From JBEBXQ01 sp040391535 (GTDB lineage: Bacteria > Bacteroidota > Bacteroidia > Cytophagales > Spirosomataceae), in the NCBI GenBank assembly GCA_040391535.1, contig JBEBXQ010000135.1, positions 1 to 12,847 of the forward strand: a DNA stretch of 12,847 nt, written 5' to 3'. The notes below the pieces were generated by a model, which worked only from the letters and a program-made list of their open reading frames with translations, was not told the origin of the DNA and made no database searches. Below are positions 6,860-12,847 of this stretch, piece after piece. The position numbers and the translations under genes were made by a program. Numbering within the stretch: position 1 is the stretch's first letter; every line of letters starts with the position of its first letter.

Positions 6860-8326
6860 TTAAAATTTGCGGTTCCATTCTTTCAGCCATCGTTCAATCA
6901 CTACCTTGGTCTGGGTGAAGAACTCAATGGCATGCATACCCTGTCCGTGCAAATCACCGTAAAAACTGTCTTTCCACCCTGAAAACGGGAATTGTGCTAC
7001 TGGTGCTGCCACGCCAATGTTAATGCCTATATTTCCCGCTTCAGCTTCATTTCTGAACTTACGGGCATGCAGACCACTTCCTGTAAATACACAGGCCATG
7101 TTGCCGTAGGTACCTTTATTGATGAATTCGATCGCTTCTTCAATGGTTCTGATATGAATCAGGCTCATCACCGGGCCAAAGATTTCAGTACCGATGAGTT
7201 TTCCGTCAAGCGGGATATTTTCGATGATGGTCGGTTCGATAAAGTTACCGTTTTCATAACCATCAATTCTGGCATTTCTGCCATCCAGCAATACTTTTCC
7301 GCCTTCTGAAATACCCTGTTCAATCAGCTGATGTACCCTGCTTTTGCTTTCCGGCGTAATCACCGGTCCCATGGCTACATCAGGATCAAGCCCGAATCCG
7401 GTTCTTCTGGTTTTTGCGGCTTCGACAAGGCTTTCGGTGACAGGGGAGTGGTCGCCTACGGTAATAATGTTAGAGGCAGCCAGACAGCGTTGTCCGGCAC
7501 AGCCGTATACACTGTCGGTCACGATCTGGGTGGTCATCTCAATATCCGCATCCGGCATGATAATCACAGGGTTTTTCGCCCCTCCCTGTGCCTGCACACG
7601 TTTTCCGTTGGCGGATCCTTTGGCATAGACATAGCGCGCCACGGCAGACGATCCCACGAAGCTCACGGCCTTAATCTCCGGATGTTCCAGGATCGCATCG
7701 ACAGTTTGTTTCCCTCCGTTAACCAGGTTGATGACGCCTTTGGGTAAGTCCAGCTCATCGATCAGCTCCATTACCCGCATCATGGTCATCGGTACTTTTT
7801 CCGAAGGTTTCAGAATATACGTGTTTCCGCAGGCCAGCGCATAGGGAAGGAACCAGAAAGGGATCATCCCCGGGAAATTGAAAGGTGCTATACAGGCGCA
7901 GACACCCAAAGGCTGCCGGATCATATACTCGTCAATGCCGGTGGCGATATCTTCGGAGAAGGTGCCCTGCATCAGTGTAGGTGTGCCGCAGGCGTTCTCG
8001 ACGTTTTCAATAGCCCTGACAATTTCTGCCCTTGCTTCTGCAAATGTTTTTCCGGATTCAAGGGTAATCAGCCTTGCCAGTTCATCGTGATTTTCGCCAA
8101 GCAGGGTTTTTAATCTGAATAAATACTGGATCCTCTGGCTCACGGGTACTTTTCGCCAGGTTTTAAATCCTTCAGCCGCTGCCTGCGCTGCATCGTTAAT
8201 ATCTTCAGCGCTTCCGGCCGGAATCGTAGCGATTACCTCCTGAGTGGCCGGATTGATAACGGGTTGTGTTGTTTCCGAGCGGCTTGCTCTCCATTCACCG
8301 TTTATATAATTTTTCAGTAGCTCCAT
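6860..8326 (-). CDS. iolA: Methylmalonate/malonate-semialdehyde dehydrogenase (CoA-acylating)
   Basis: This enzyme converts malonate semialdehyde, NAD+ and CoA to acetyl-CoA, CO2 and NADH, the final step of inositol breakdown. The family (MmsA) also acts on methylmalonate semialdehyde from valine. The 488-aa protein shows the aldehyde dehydrogenase fold: PFNFPGMIPFWF (148-159) with oxyanion Asn150, ILKPSEK with Lys173, catalytic Cys281 in GCAGQRCLAAS, and EIFGPV (381-386). As in other CoA-acylating MMSDH proteins, the usual general-base Glu motif (ELGGK) is replaced, here by QAQGGAKN (246-252 region). Arg104 and Arg280 sit where Bacillus IolA uses Arg107 and Arg283 near the active site. It starts 24 bp after iolC. 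Its position between iolC and iolG supports the inositol role rather than valine breakdown. Confidence 0.93.
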   Translation of the reverse strand: MELLKNYINGEWRASRSETTQPVINPATQEVIATIPAGSAEDINDAAQAAAEGFKTWRKVPVSQRIQYLFRLKTLLGENHDELARLITLESGKTFAEARAEIVRAIENVENACGTPTLMQGTFSEDIATGIDEYMIRQPLGVCACIAPFNFPGMIPFWFLPYALACGNTYILKPSEKVPMTMMRVMELIDELDLPKGVINLVNGGKQTVDAILEHPEIKAVSFVGSSAVARYVYAKGSANGKRVQAQGGAKNPVIIMPDADIEMTTQIVTDSVYGCAGQRCLAASNIITVGDHSPVTESLVEAAKTRRTGFGLDPDVAMGPVITPESKSRVHQLIEQGISEGGKVLLDGRNARIDGYENGNFIEPTIIENIPLDGKLIGTEIFGPVMSLIHIRTIEEAIEFINKGTYGNMACVFTGSGLHARKFRNEAEAGNIGINIGVAAPVAQFPFSGWKDSFYGDLHGQGMHAIEFFTQTKVVIERWLKEWNRKF

Positions 8327-8350
8327 TTCAGATAACTATTTTCGATTGAG

Positions 8351-9358
8351 TTAAAAACCTCCTTTACTTTCAATAAAATCAAGGGCCTCCTGATAAGTGG
8401 GCATGAAATTAGCACACCCGGGCCTGGTTACGATGATTGCGCCGCAGGCATTTCCCATCCTGACACTTTTATACAAATCCCAGCCCTTCAGTATCCCGTA
8501 AGAAAACCCGGCGCAGAAGGCATCACCTGCTCCCAGTACGTTCAGCACTTCAACCGGAAATCCCGGCACTTTAATTTCTGTTTTACCGGGCTGAAAAACA
8601 GATGCTCCGTCCTTGCCCCGTTTTACAACCAGCGTTTCCACGCCCGACTCCAGTATTTTCTGAATAGCAGCATCAATATTTCCCCGGATTTCAGGGGCTG
8701 AAATTTGCTGGTGTTTGATTTCCAGCTGTTTCTTATCCGTCAGGTAAGTGGCCAGGATTTCTTCTTCCGTACCTACGACAATACTGAAATTTCCGATCGC
8801 AGCCCGCAGGGTAATTCCGAATGCCCGCGGATCAAACCACTGGTCGGCCCGGAAGTCAATATCCAGCAGACTGATCAGTCCGTGTTCCCGCGCTTTTTCC
8901 AATGCATAAAACATGGTTGTACGGCTGGGGTCTTTACTGAATGCAGTTCCCGAAAAAACCACCGCTCTGATTTGCTCAAAGGGGATCTCATCCAGGTGCT
9001 CCGGTGTCAGATTGATATCAGCGCAGTTATCACGGTAATACACCAGGGGAAACCTGTCAGGTGGTTCAATACCCAGTAATACTGCCGAACTGCGGGTGCC
9101 GTCCAGCACGGGTGACCATTCCATATTGATTTCTTCCTTTTTCAGGAAATGCCTCAGAAAATTCCCTACCTGGTCATTGCCGGTGGCAGTGAACAAGGCC
9201 GTCCGCAGTCCCAGCCGGCCTGCACCGGTAGCGATATTCAGCGGACAGCCTCCGACAAATGCGCTGAAGGAGGTAATTTCTTCAAACGGACTTCCTGTGT
9301 CTGCAGAATAAAGATCTATGGAAGAACGGCCGATTGTCAGCAGGTCAGTGGTTTTCAT
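8351..9358 (-). CDS. iolC: 5-dehydro-2-deoxygluconokinase (PfkB family)
   Basis: This kinase phosphorylates 2-deoxy-5-keto-D-gluconate with ATP to give the 6-phosphate used by the aldolase. The 335-aa protein is a ribokinase/PfkB sugar kinase. The N-terminal part has TIGRSSIDLYS and VGGCPLNIATGAGRLG (35-50), the first PfkB signature region. The C-terminal ATP-binding signature is NVLGAGDAFCAGF (273-285), with anion-hole GAGD at 276-279 and catalytic base Asp279. FRADQW (169-174) also resembles known IolC. Bacillus IolC is a single-domain protein of similar length, unlike the two-domain proteobacterial fusions with a DUF2090 aldolase-like part. The absence of that fusion fits with a separate class II aldolase further down the operon. 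It starts 8 bp after the iolB stop with no Shine-Dalgarno. Confidence 0.93.
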   Translation of the reverse strand: MKTTDLLTIGRSSIDLYSADTGSPFEEITSFSAFVGGCPLNIATGAGRLGLRTALFTATGNDQVGNFLRHFLKKEEINMEWSPVLDGTRSSAVLLGIEPPDRFPLVYYRDNCADINLTPEHLDEIPFEQIRAVVFSGTAFSKDPSRTTMFYALEKAREHGLISLLDIDFRADQWFDPRAFGITLRAAIGNFSIVVGTEEEILATYLTDKKQLEIKHQQISAPEIRGNIDAAIQKILESGVETLVVKRGKDGASVFQPGKTEIKVPGFPVEVLNVLGAGDAFCAGFSYGILKGWDLYKSVRMGNACGAIIVTRPGCANFMPTYQEALDFIESKGGF

Positions 9359-9366
9359 CGGGTGTG

Positions 9367-10239
9367 TTATTGAGGTTGGTTCATATCAGCGGTTACAATC
9401 GGTAACCTGGGATCCTGGCCTTTCCAGGTACCGTAAATCCAGTCATGATCAGGATCAGAGGTATTGGCGAGCGACTGGTCACTTCCGGCCAGAAAGTTCA
9501 GGTAATAAACATTGTAACCGTGGCCCGCTACAACAGGATGATATCCTTTGGGAATAAGTACGATATCGTTATTTTTAGCCCTTACGATTTCGTCCAGTGA
9601 GCGATCGCCGGTATAGACCTGCTGAATAGCATATCCCTGAGGTTTATCTGTTTTATAGAAGTAAATTTCTTCCAGTTCCGCTTCAAGAAGATTCCCCTGG
9701 TCGTCTGTTTTTCTTACATCATGTTTATGGGCAGGGAATGAGCTCCAGTTCCCTGAAGGAGTATAGACCTCTACACATACGATTTTATGACAGTCGAATC
9801 CCGGCTGAAGAAGGCTGTTGATCTGACGGTTAGCGTTATCCCCGCCTCTGAATTCAATAGCTGCTTCTTCAGGGCGTTTCAGATAGGGCGGGTGGTCTTC
9901 GTCAGTCGGTACTTTGCAGATCGCTATATCGGTATGGTCAGCCTGAGCCGTCAGTGTGAACGCAGTATTTCTGGAAAGGTACATCGCGTGGCCTATTCCG
10001 CTGAAAACATCTTTTCTTCCGTTTCCGGTTTCCCAGGTTTGCTGACAGGCTTCTACCTTGAAATTTCCGGCAAGCAGCACAATACAATATTCAAATCCGC
10101 CGGTGCTTCCCTGAAATGTCTCGTCTTTCTGAAGAATCCTGGCCTCAAAATTCAGGTAGGTCCAGCCGGCATCCTGTGCCGTCAGTGAATGGTAACACGG
10201 ACCATCATCAGGAGAAATTAACAAGGGTGAAGTATTCAT
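9367..10239 (-). CDS. iolB: 5-deoxy-glucuronate isomerase (KduI/IolB cupin family)
   Basis: This isomerase turns 5-deoxy-D-glucuronate, the IolD product, into 2-deoxy-5-keto-D-gluconate. The 290-aa protein is a two-domain cupin. Metal-site features in the second cupin are AHKHD (170-174; His171 and His173), a Glu in ELEEIYFYK (Glu190 or Glu191), and KGYHPV with His234, which form the HxH...E...H set expected for this family. It is slightly longer than typical IolB (about 270 aa). KduI, which acts in pectin breakdown, is the main alternative, but the neighbours decide for IolB. It is the first gene of the operon, about 50 nt downstream of the predicted promoter, and faces away from the LacI-type regulator. 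Confidence 0.92.
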   Translation of the reverse strand: MNTSPLLISPDDGPCYHSLTAQDAGWTYLNFEARILQKDETFQGSTGGFEYCIVLLAGNFKVEACQQTWETGNGRKDVFSGIGHAMYLSRNTAFTLTAQADHTDIAICKVPTDEDHPPYLKRPEEAAIEFRGGDNANRQINSLLQPGFDCHKIVCVEVYTPSGNWSSFPAHKHDVRKTDDQGNLLEAELEEIYFYKTDKPQGYAIQQVYTGDRSLDEIVRAKNNDIVLIPKGYHPVVAGHGYNVYYLNFLAGSDQSLANTSDPDHDWIYGTWKGQDPRLPIVTADMNQPQ

Positions 10240-10255
10240 ATCAGTTCTGATTTAG

Positions 10256-10263
10256 TACTTTTG
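10256..10263 (+). promoter_or_regulatory. Candidate -7 element for the LacI-type regulator gene
   Basis: TACTTTTG is an exact match to the Bacteroidota -7 consensus TAnnTTTG on the plus strand. No TTTG is present at the expected distance upstream, so the match could be chance in AT-rich DNA. If used, it would give a leader of about 100 nt before the regulator start at 10370. The palindrome at 10320-10335 would then lie inside the transcribed leader and could act as a roadblock for autoregulation. Confidence 0.25.
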
Positions 10264-10294
10264 CCTGCAAGTATACAATAGTATCAATCATACA

Positions 10295-10326
10295 CAAAAT
10301 ATAATTTTACAGATAACCATTGCAAA
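10295..10326 (-). promoter_or_regulatory. Predicted promoter of the iolB-iolE operon
   Basis: On the minus strand, TTTG (10326-10323) is followed after 19 nt by TATATTTTG (10303-10295). This closely resembles the Bacteroidota pattern of a TTTG -33 box and a TAnnTTTG -7 box, with one extra base inside the -7 element. Transcription would start around 10288, giving a leader of roughly 50 nt before the iolB ATG. The -33 TTTG is itself part of the palindrome at 10320-10335, so a bound repressor should block polymerase. Element positions are read by eye. Confidence 0.5.
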
Positions 10327-10335
10327 CGTTTGAAA
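10320..10335. promoter_or_regulatory. Putative LacI-family operator
   Basis: The sequence TTGCAAACGTTTGAAA has a perfect 10-bp palindromic core (CAAACGTTTG, 10323-10332) centred on CG. The symmetry extends to 16 bp with a single mismatched pair (10322/10333). A central CG flanked by A and T runs is the hallmark of LacI-family operators such as CcpA cre sites. It lies 34 bp upstream of the regulator start and overlaps the predicted -33 box of the divergent iol operon, so one site could control both directions. I found no second clear copy in the window. Confidence 0.65.
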
Positions 10336-10369
10336 AAATACTGCCGTCTCTGAGAGAAGCAAAAACAAT

Positions 10370-11401
10370 ATGGAAAATAACAAACCTGTTACGATAAAAG
10401 ATATAGCCCGGCGTTTCAACTGTTCACCTTCCACCGTGTCACGGGCTCTTAATGATCATTCCACAATAAATCCTGATACACGGGCGAATATTCAGGAATA
10501 CGCAAAGGAGGTCGGTTATCAGCGCAATGAAGTTTCGCTGAGTTTACTGAACAAAAAAACCGACACACTCGGGCTGATTGTGCCTACCATCAGCGCTTAT
10601 TTTGAAGCCACCGTTATCGAAGGTCTGCATTCGGTACTGCATCCGATGGGCTATACTTTAACGATATGCGTTTCCAATGAAAGCTATGAAATTGAACGGG
10701 ATTTTATCGCCAGGCTTTTATCCAACAGAGTAGAAGGAATCTTTCTTTCGATCGCACAGGAAACCTATGACCGGGGCTATTATGAACACCTGGAGTCGGT
10801 TTTACAGCGACACATCCCCTTGATTTTTATCGACCGCGATTTTGAAGGTTTTGCGGCAAGCAGAGCTATTGTCAACGACTACCTGGGGGCTTATGCAGCC
10901 GTTAATCATCTGGTGTCTATGGGGTGCAGGCGTATTGCCCATCTTCGCGGCCCGGAGGGCCTTACTGTTTCTGAGCAGCGGCTGGCGGGCTATATGGATT
11001 GCCTCGCCAGGAATGGGATACCTATCGATCCCGAGCTGATTATGAACACTAATTTTAAGGTTGAAAGTGCTATTGTTCCTACGCAGCATCTTTTGGGGCT
11101 ACGTGAACGTCCGGATGCTATTTTCGGGGCCAATGATCAGATTGCTATCGGGGCAATGCGCGTCATTCTTGATCATCACCTGCGTATTCCTGATGATATA
11201 GCCATTGTAGGTTTTGATAATTCACCCATTTCAGCGTATACTTATCCGTCGCTGACTACGGTAGCGCGGCCAGGAGTGAAAATAGGAATGGAAGCGTCCC
11301 GCATGTTCAGAAGTCAGGTCTCCGGTGTTAATCCCAATACACCTGAATCCATTATTCTTCCTTCCGAGCTGATTATCAGAGAATCTTCTTTACGGGGTTA
11401 G
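10370..11401 (+). CDS. LacI/GalR-family transcriptional regulator, probable repressor of the iol operon
   Basis: This is a cytoplasmic DNA-binding regulator of 343 aa. The N-terminal helix-turn-helix runs from VTIKDIARRFNCSPSTVSRAL (7-27) to about residue 50. It is followed by a hinge region with LSLLNKKTDTLGLIVP and a periplasmic-binding-protein-like effector domain. C-terminal family motifs include GANDQIAIGAM and GFDNSPISAYTYPSLTTVARP. It is divergent from iolB across 130 bp containing a good operator-like palindrome, so it probably represses the operon until an inositol-derived inducer binds; autoregulation is possible. The effector (myo-inositol or a pathway intermediate) cannot be read from sequence. 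Characterised inositol regulators in other bacteria are DeoR-type (Bacillus IolR), RpiR-type (proteobacteria) or GntR-type (Corynebacterium), so this is a different family doing the likely same job. Confidence 0.88.
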   Translation: MENNKPVTIKDIARRFNCSPSTVSRALNDHSTINPDTRANIQEYAKEVGYQRNEVSLSLLNKKTDTLGLIVPTISAYFEATVIEGLHSVLHPMGYTLTICVSNESYEIERDFIARLLSNRVEGIFLSIAQETYDRGYYEHLESVLQRHIPLIFIDRDFEGFAASRAIVNDYLGAYAAVNHLVSMGCRRIAHLRGPEGLTVSEQRLAGYMDCLARNGIPIDPELIMNTNFKVESAIVPTQHLLGLRERPDAIFGANDQIAIGAMRVILDHHLRIPDDIAIVGFDNSPISAYTYPSLTTVARPGVKIGMEASRMFRSQVSGVNPNTPESIILPSELIIRESSLRG

Positions 11402-11504
11402 GTAATCGCGTCTGATCTGAACGGATAATCATGTTTTGGTTATTGTAGATTTAATTTCAATATTTATATAGTATTATTATTAATCAATAAACTATATCTA
11501 CACC
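11402..11504. other. AT-rich spacer between the regulator and oxidoreductase genes
   Basis: This 103-bp gap is strongly AT-rich in its second half (about 11440-11500). A TTTG at 11435-11438 could serve as a -33 box for the downstream gene, but no good TAnnTTTG follows at the usual distance, so I do not call a promoter. There is no hairpin terminator after the regulator. Co-transcription of the two plus-strand genes is therefore possible. Confidence 0.3.
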
Positions 11505-12719
11505 ATGGATTTAATAAGCGGTCAGCCTTTCTGGCTGTTTAAGAACGGGATTCTCCATAGTTACGAAACGATGGATGAAGATCTTAAAACAGACGTTGTC
11601 ATTATGGGCGGAGGTATTACCGGAGCGCTTACCGCATGGCATCTGGTGAATGCGGGATTCGAAGTAATTGTGGTCGAAAAGCGTCATATCGGAATGGGGA
11701 GTACCTCAGCGAGTACGGCTTTGCTGCAATACGAGATTGATACGATGCTGACGGACCTGATACAGATGATCGGTGAGAAGAAAGCTGTAAGGAGTTACCT
11801 GGCTTGTGTTGAAGCCATCTATAAAGTTCAGGAAATCGTAAAGGCTCTTAGGCAGCCATTAGGGTTTGGTTTGAAGAAGAGCCTGTATTATGCCTCTGTC
11901 AATAAAGACCTTCCGGCACTGGAAAGTGAATTTGAAGCGAGGAGAAAGGCCGGAATCAAAGTAGACTGGTGGGACAGGGAAATGCTGCGGGATAAATTTC
12001 CGGATCTGAAAAAGAACGGTGCTATTCTTTCCCATGATGGTGCTCAGGTCGATCCGTATCAGTTGACACACGCGATTTTCCAAAAATTGATAAAGGAAAA
12101 AAAAGCAAAGGTTTTTGATGCTGTGAAGGTCACAGAAATGCAGACCAATGCACGGGGAGTAAAGGTTCAGCTTGAAAACGGAAGGCATATTTCGGCTAAG
12201 AAATTGGTAGTCGCAAGTGGATATGAATCTCAGAACTACCTTACAAAACAAGTAGTAAGATTGCACTCGACCTATGCTATTATCAGTAAACCCATAGAAA
12301 AAAGTGGGGAATTATGGCACCAGAATGCCATGTTATGGGAAAGTGCACGGCCATATCTATATCTTCGGGCAACAGAGGAAAACAGGGTCCTGATAGGAGG
12401 TAAGGATGAGATGTTTAAGAGCGCTGTGAAGCGGGATAAACTGCTTGCCCGAAAAAGCAAAGAGCTGGAAAAGCAAGCACGGAAAATGTTTCCTGAATTG
12501 AACTTTATAAAGGATTTTGAATGGTGCGGGACTTTCGCAGAAACCCATGACGGCCTCCCTTTTATAGGACAGGTGGATGAATGGGACAATACTTATTTTT
12601 TATTAGGATTTGGTGGAAATGGGATATTATTCAGTGTCATCGGAGCAGAGATCATCACTGACCTGTTGCAGCGGAAGAAGAATTCAGACGCTGAAATTTT
12701 TAGCTTTGAACGATTGTAA
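11505..12719 (+). CDS. FAD-dependent oxidoreductase, DAO (D-amino acid oxidase/glycine oxidase-like) family
   Basis: This 404-aa flavoenzyme has an FAD-binding Rossmann motif, DVVIMGGGITGALTAWHL (30-47; GGGITG at 35-40), and Glu58 at the end of strand two for the ribose. The C-terminal flavin region contains THDGLPFIG (347-355) and GFGGNGI (368-374). The fold belongs with DadA, YurR and gamma-glutamylputrescine oxidase-type proteins, which oxidise amino acids or amines. The substrate cannot be read from sequence. It lacks a signal peptide, so it is likely cytoplasmic, although about 25 residues precede the Rossmann strand. It follows the LacI-type regulator on the same strand after 103 bp. 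No step of the inositol pathway needs it, so it may be an unrelated neighbour. Its codons look more AT-rich than those of the iol genes by eye. Confidence 0.8.
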   Translation: MDLISGQPFWLFKNGILHSYETMDEDLKTDVVIMGGGITGALTAWHLVNAGFEVIVVEKRHIGMGSTSASTALLQYEIDTMLTDLIQMIGEKKAVRSYLACVEAIYKVQEIVKALRQPLGFGLKKSLYYASVNKDLPALESEFEARRKAGIKVDWWDREMLRDKFPDLKKNGAILSHDGAQVDPYQLTHAIFQKLIKEKKAKVFDAVKVTEMQTNARGVKVQLENGRHISAKKLVVASGYESQNYLTKQVVRLHSTYAIISKPIEKSGELWHQNAMLWESARPYLYLRATEENRVLIGGKDEMFKSAVKRDKLLARKSKELEKQARKMFPELNFIKDFEWCGTFAETHDGLPFIGQVDEWDNTYFLLGFGGNGILFSVIGAEIITDLLQRKKNSDAEIFSFERL

Positions 12720-12847
12720 ACGGAATGTAACCCTACTGTGTGAGAAGGGTTGTTAAGAGAAGAAAACGGGTTGGTACGGATATTTAAGTAATTAGAGTGT
12801 CTGCATTTAAGAATAAATGACATTCAGACAATTTAATAATTATCCAC
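12720..12847. other. Right-edge non-coding stretch with a weak hairpin
   Basis: No gene is seen. A 6-bp inverted repeat, AACCCT (12729-12734) and AGGGTT (12746-12751), with an 11-nt loop lies just after the oxidoreductase stop and could be a weak terminator. G-T pairs could extend it slightly. No T-tract follows it on the plus strand, so termination is uncertain. The rest is AT-rich. Confidence 0.3.

Noticed and set aside
7331..7747. Plus-strand open frames opposite the semialdehyde dehydrogenase gene
   Set aside because: They are antisense shadows of a well-supported dehydrogenase with an intact catalytic Cys; no family features are seen.
10271..10284. ATAC/GTAT small inverted repeat in the divergent region as a second operator
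   Set aside because: Arms are only 4 bp and lack the central CG and A/T-run pattern of the main palindrome.
12522..12527. Cys341 of the oxidoreductase as a covalent FAD attachment site like that of monomeric sarcosine oxidase
   Set aside because: Lining up the nearby DG/TPD motif by eye puts Cys341 one position away from the sarcosine oxidase cysteine, so the match is not supported.
1..12847. Mobile elements, CRISPR arrays, tRNA or rRNA genes
   Set aside because: No transposase or integrase frames, no regularly spaced repeats, and no tRNA- or rRNA-like sequence were seen; nearly all of the window is occupied by well-supported metabolic genes.

Overview
The window carries a complete myo-inositol catabolic locus of the iol type. 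It most likely comes from a Bacteroidota bacterium, perhaps a Cytophagales, Sphingobacteriales or Chitinophaga-like soil organism. That placement is inferred from three things. Starts lack Shine-Dalgarno sequences. The best promoter candidates resemble the Bacteroidota pattern (TTTG near -33, TAnnTTTG near -7). The sugar symporter and LacI-type regulator are of a style common in that phylum. The genus cannot be fixed from this sequence.

Layout. Positions 1-282 hold no complete gene. They contain perhaps the last codons of an upstream plus-strand gene and a strong hairpin terminator at 141-185 for the minus-strand operon. From 10239 down to 283, eight genes are read on the minus strand in the order iolB, iolC, iolA/mmsA, iolG, SSS symporter, class II aldolase (iolJ role), iolD, iolE. 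Most gaps are 8-24 bp. Two larger gaps of 65 bp (before iolG) and 113 bp (before the symporter) could hold internal promoters. A 130-bp divergent region (10240-10369) separates iolB from a plus-strand LacI-family regulator (10370-11401). It contains a near-perfect palindrome that overlaps the predicted -33 element of the iol promoter. A plus-strand FAD-dependent oxidoreductase (11505-12719) follows and has no obvious role in the pathway. The last 128 bases hold no gene.

How the genes work together. The symporter probably imports the polyol with Na+. IolG oxidises myo-inositol to scyllo-inosose, IolE dehydrates it, and IolD opens the ring to 5-deoxy-glucuronate. IolB isomerises that to 2-deoxy-5-keto-gluconate and IolC phosphorylates it. 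The aldolase splits the product into dihydroxyacetone phosphate and malonate semialdehyde, and IolA converts the latter to acetyl-CoA and CO2. Every step is present exactly once.

This is a known pathway and I see no novel system. The points worth a second look are the LacI-type control with its operator, the symporter's SGLT/SMIT-like histidine in the sugar site, the long-form aldolase in the IolJ role, and the orphan flavoenzyme.
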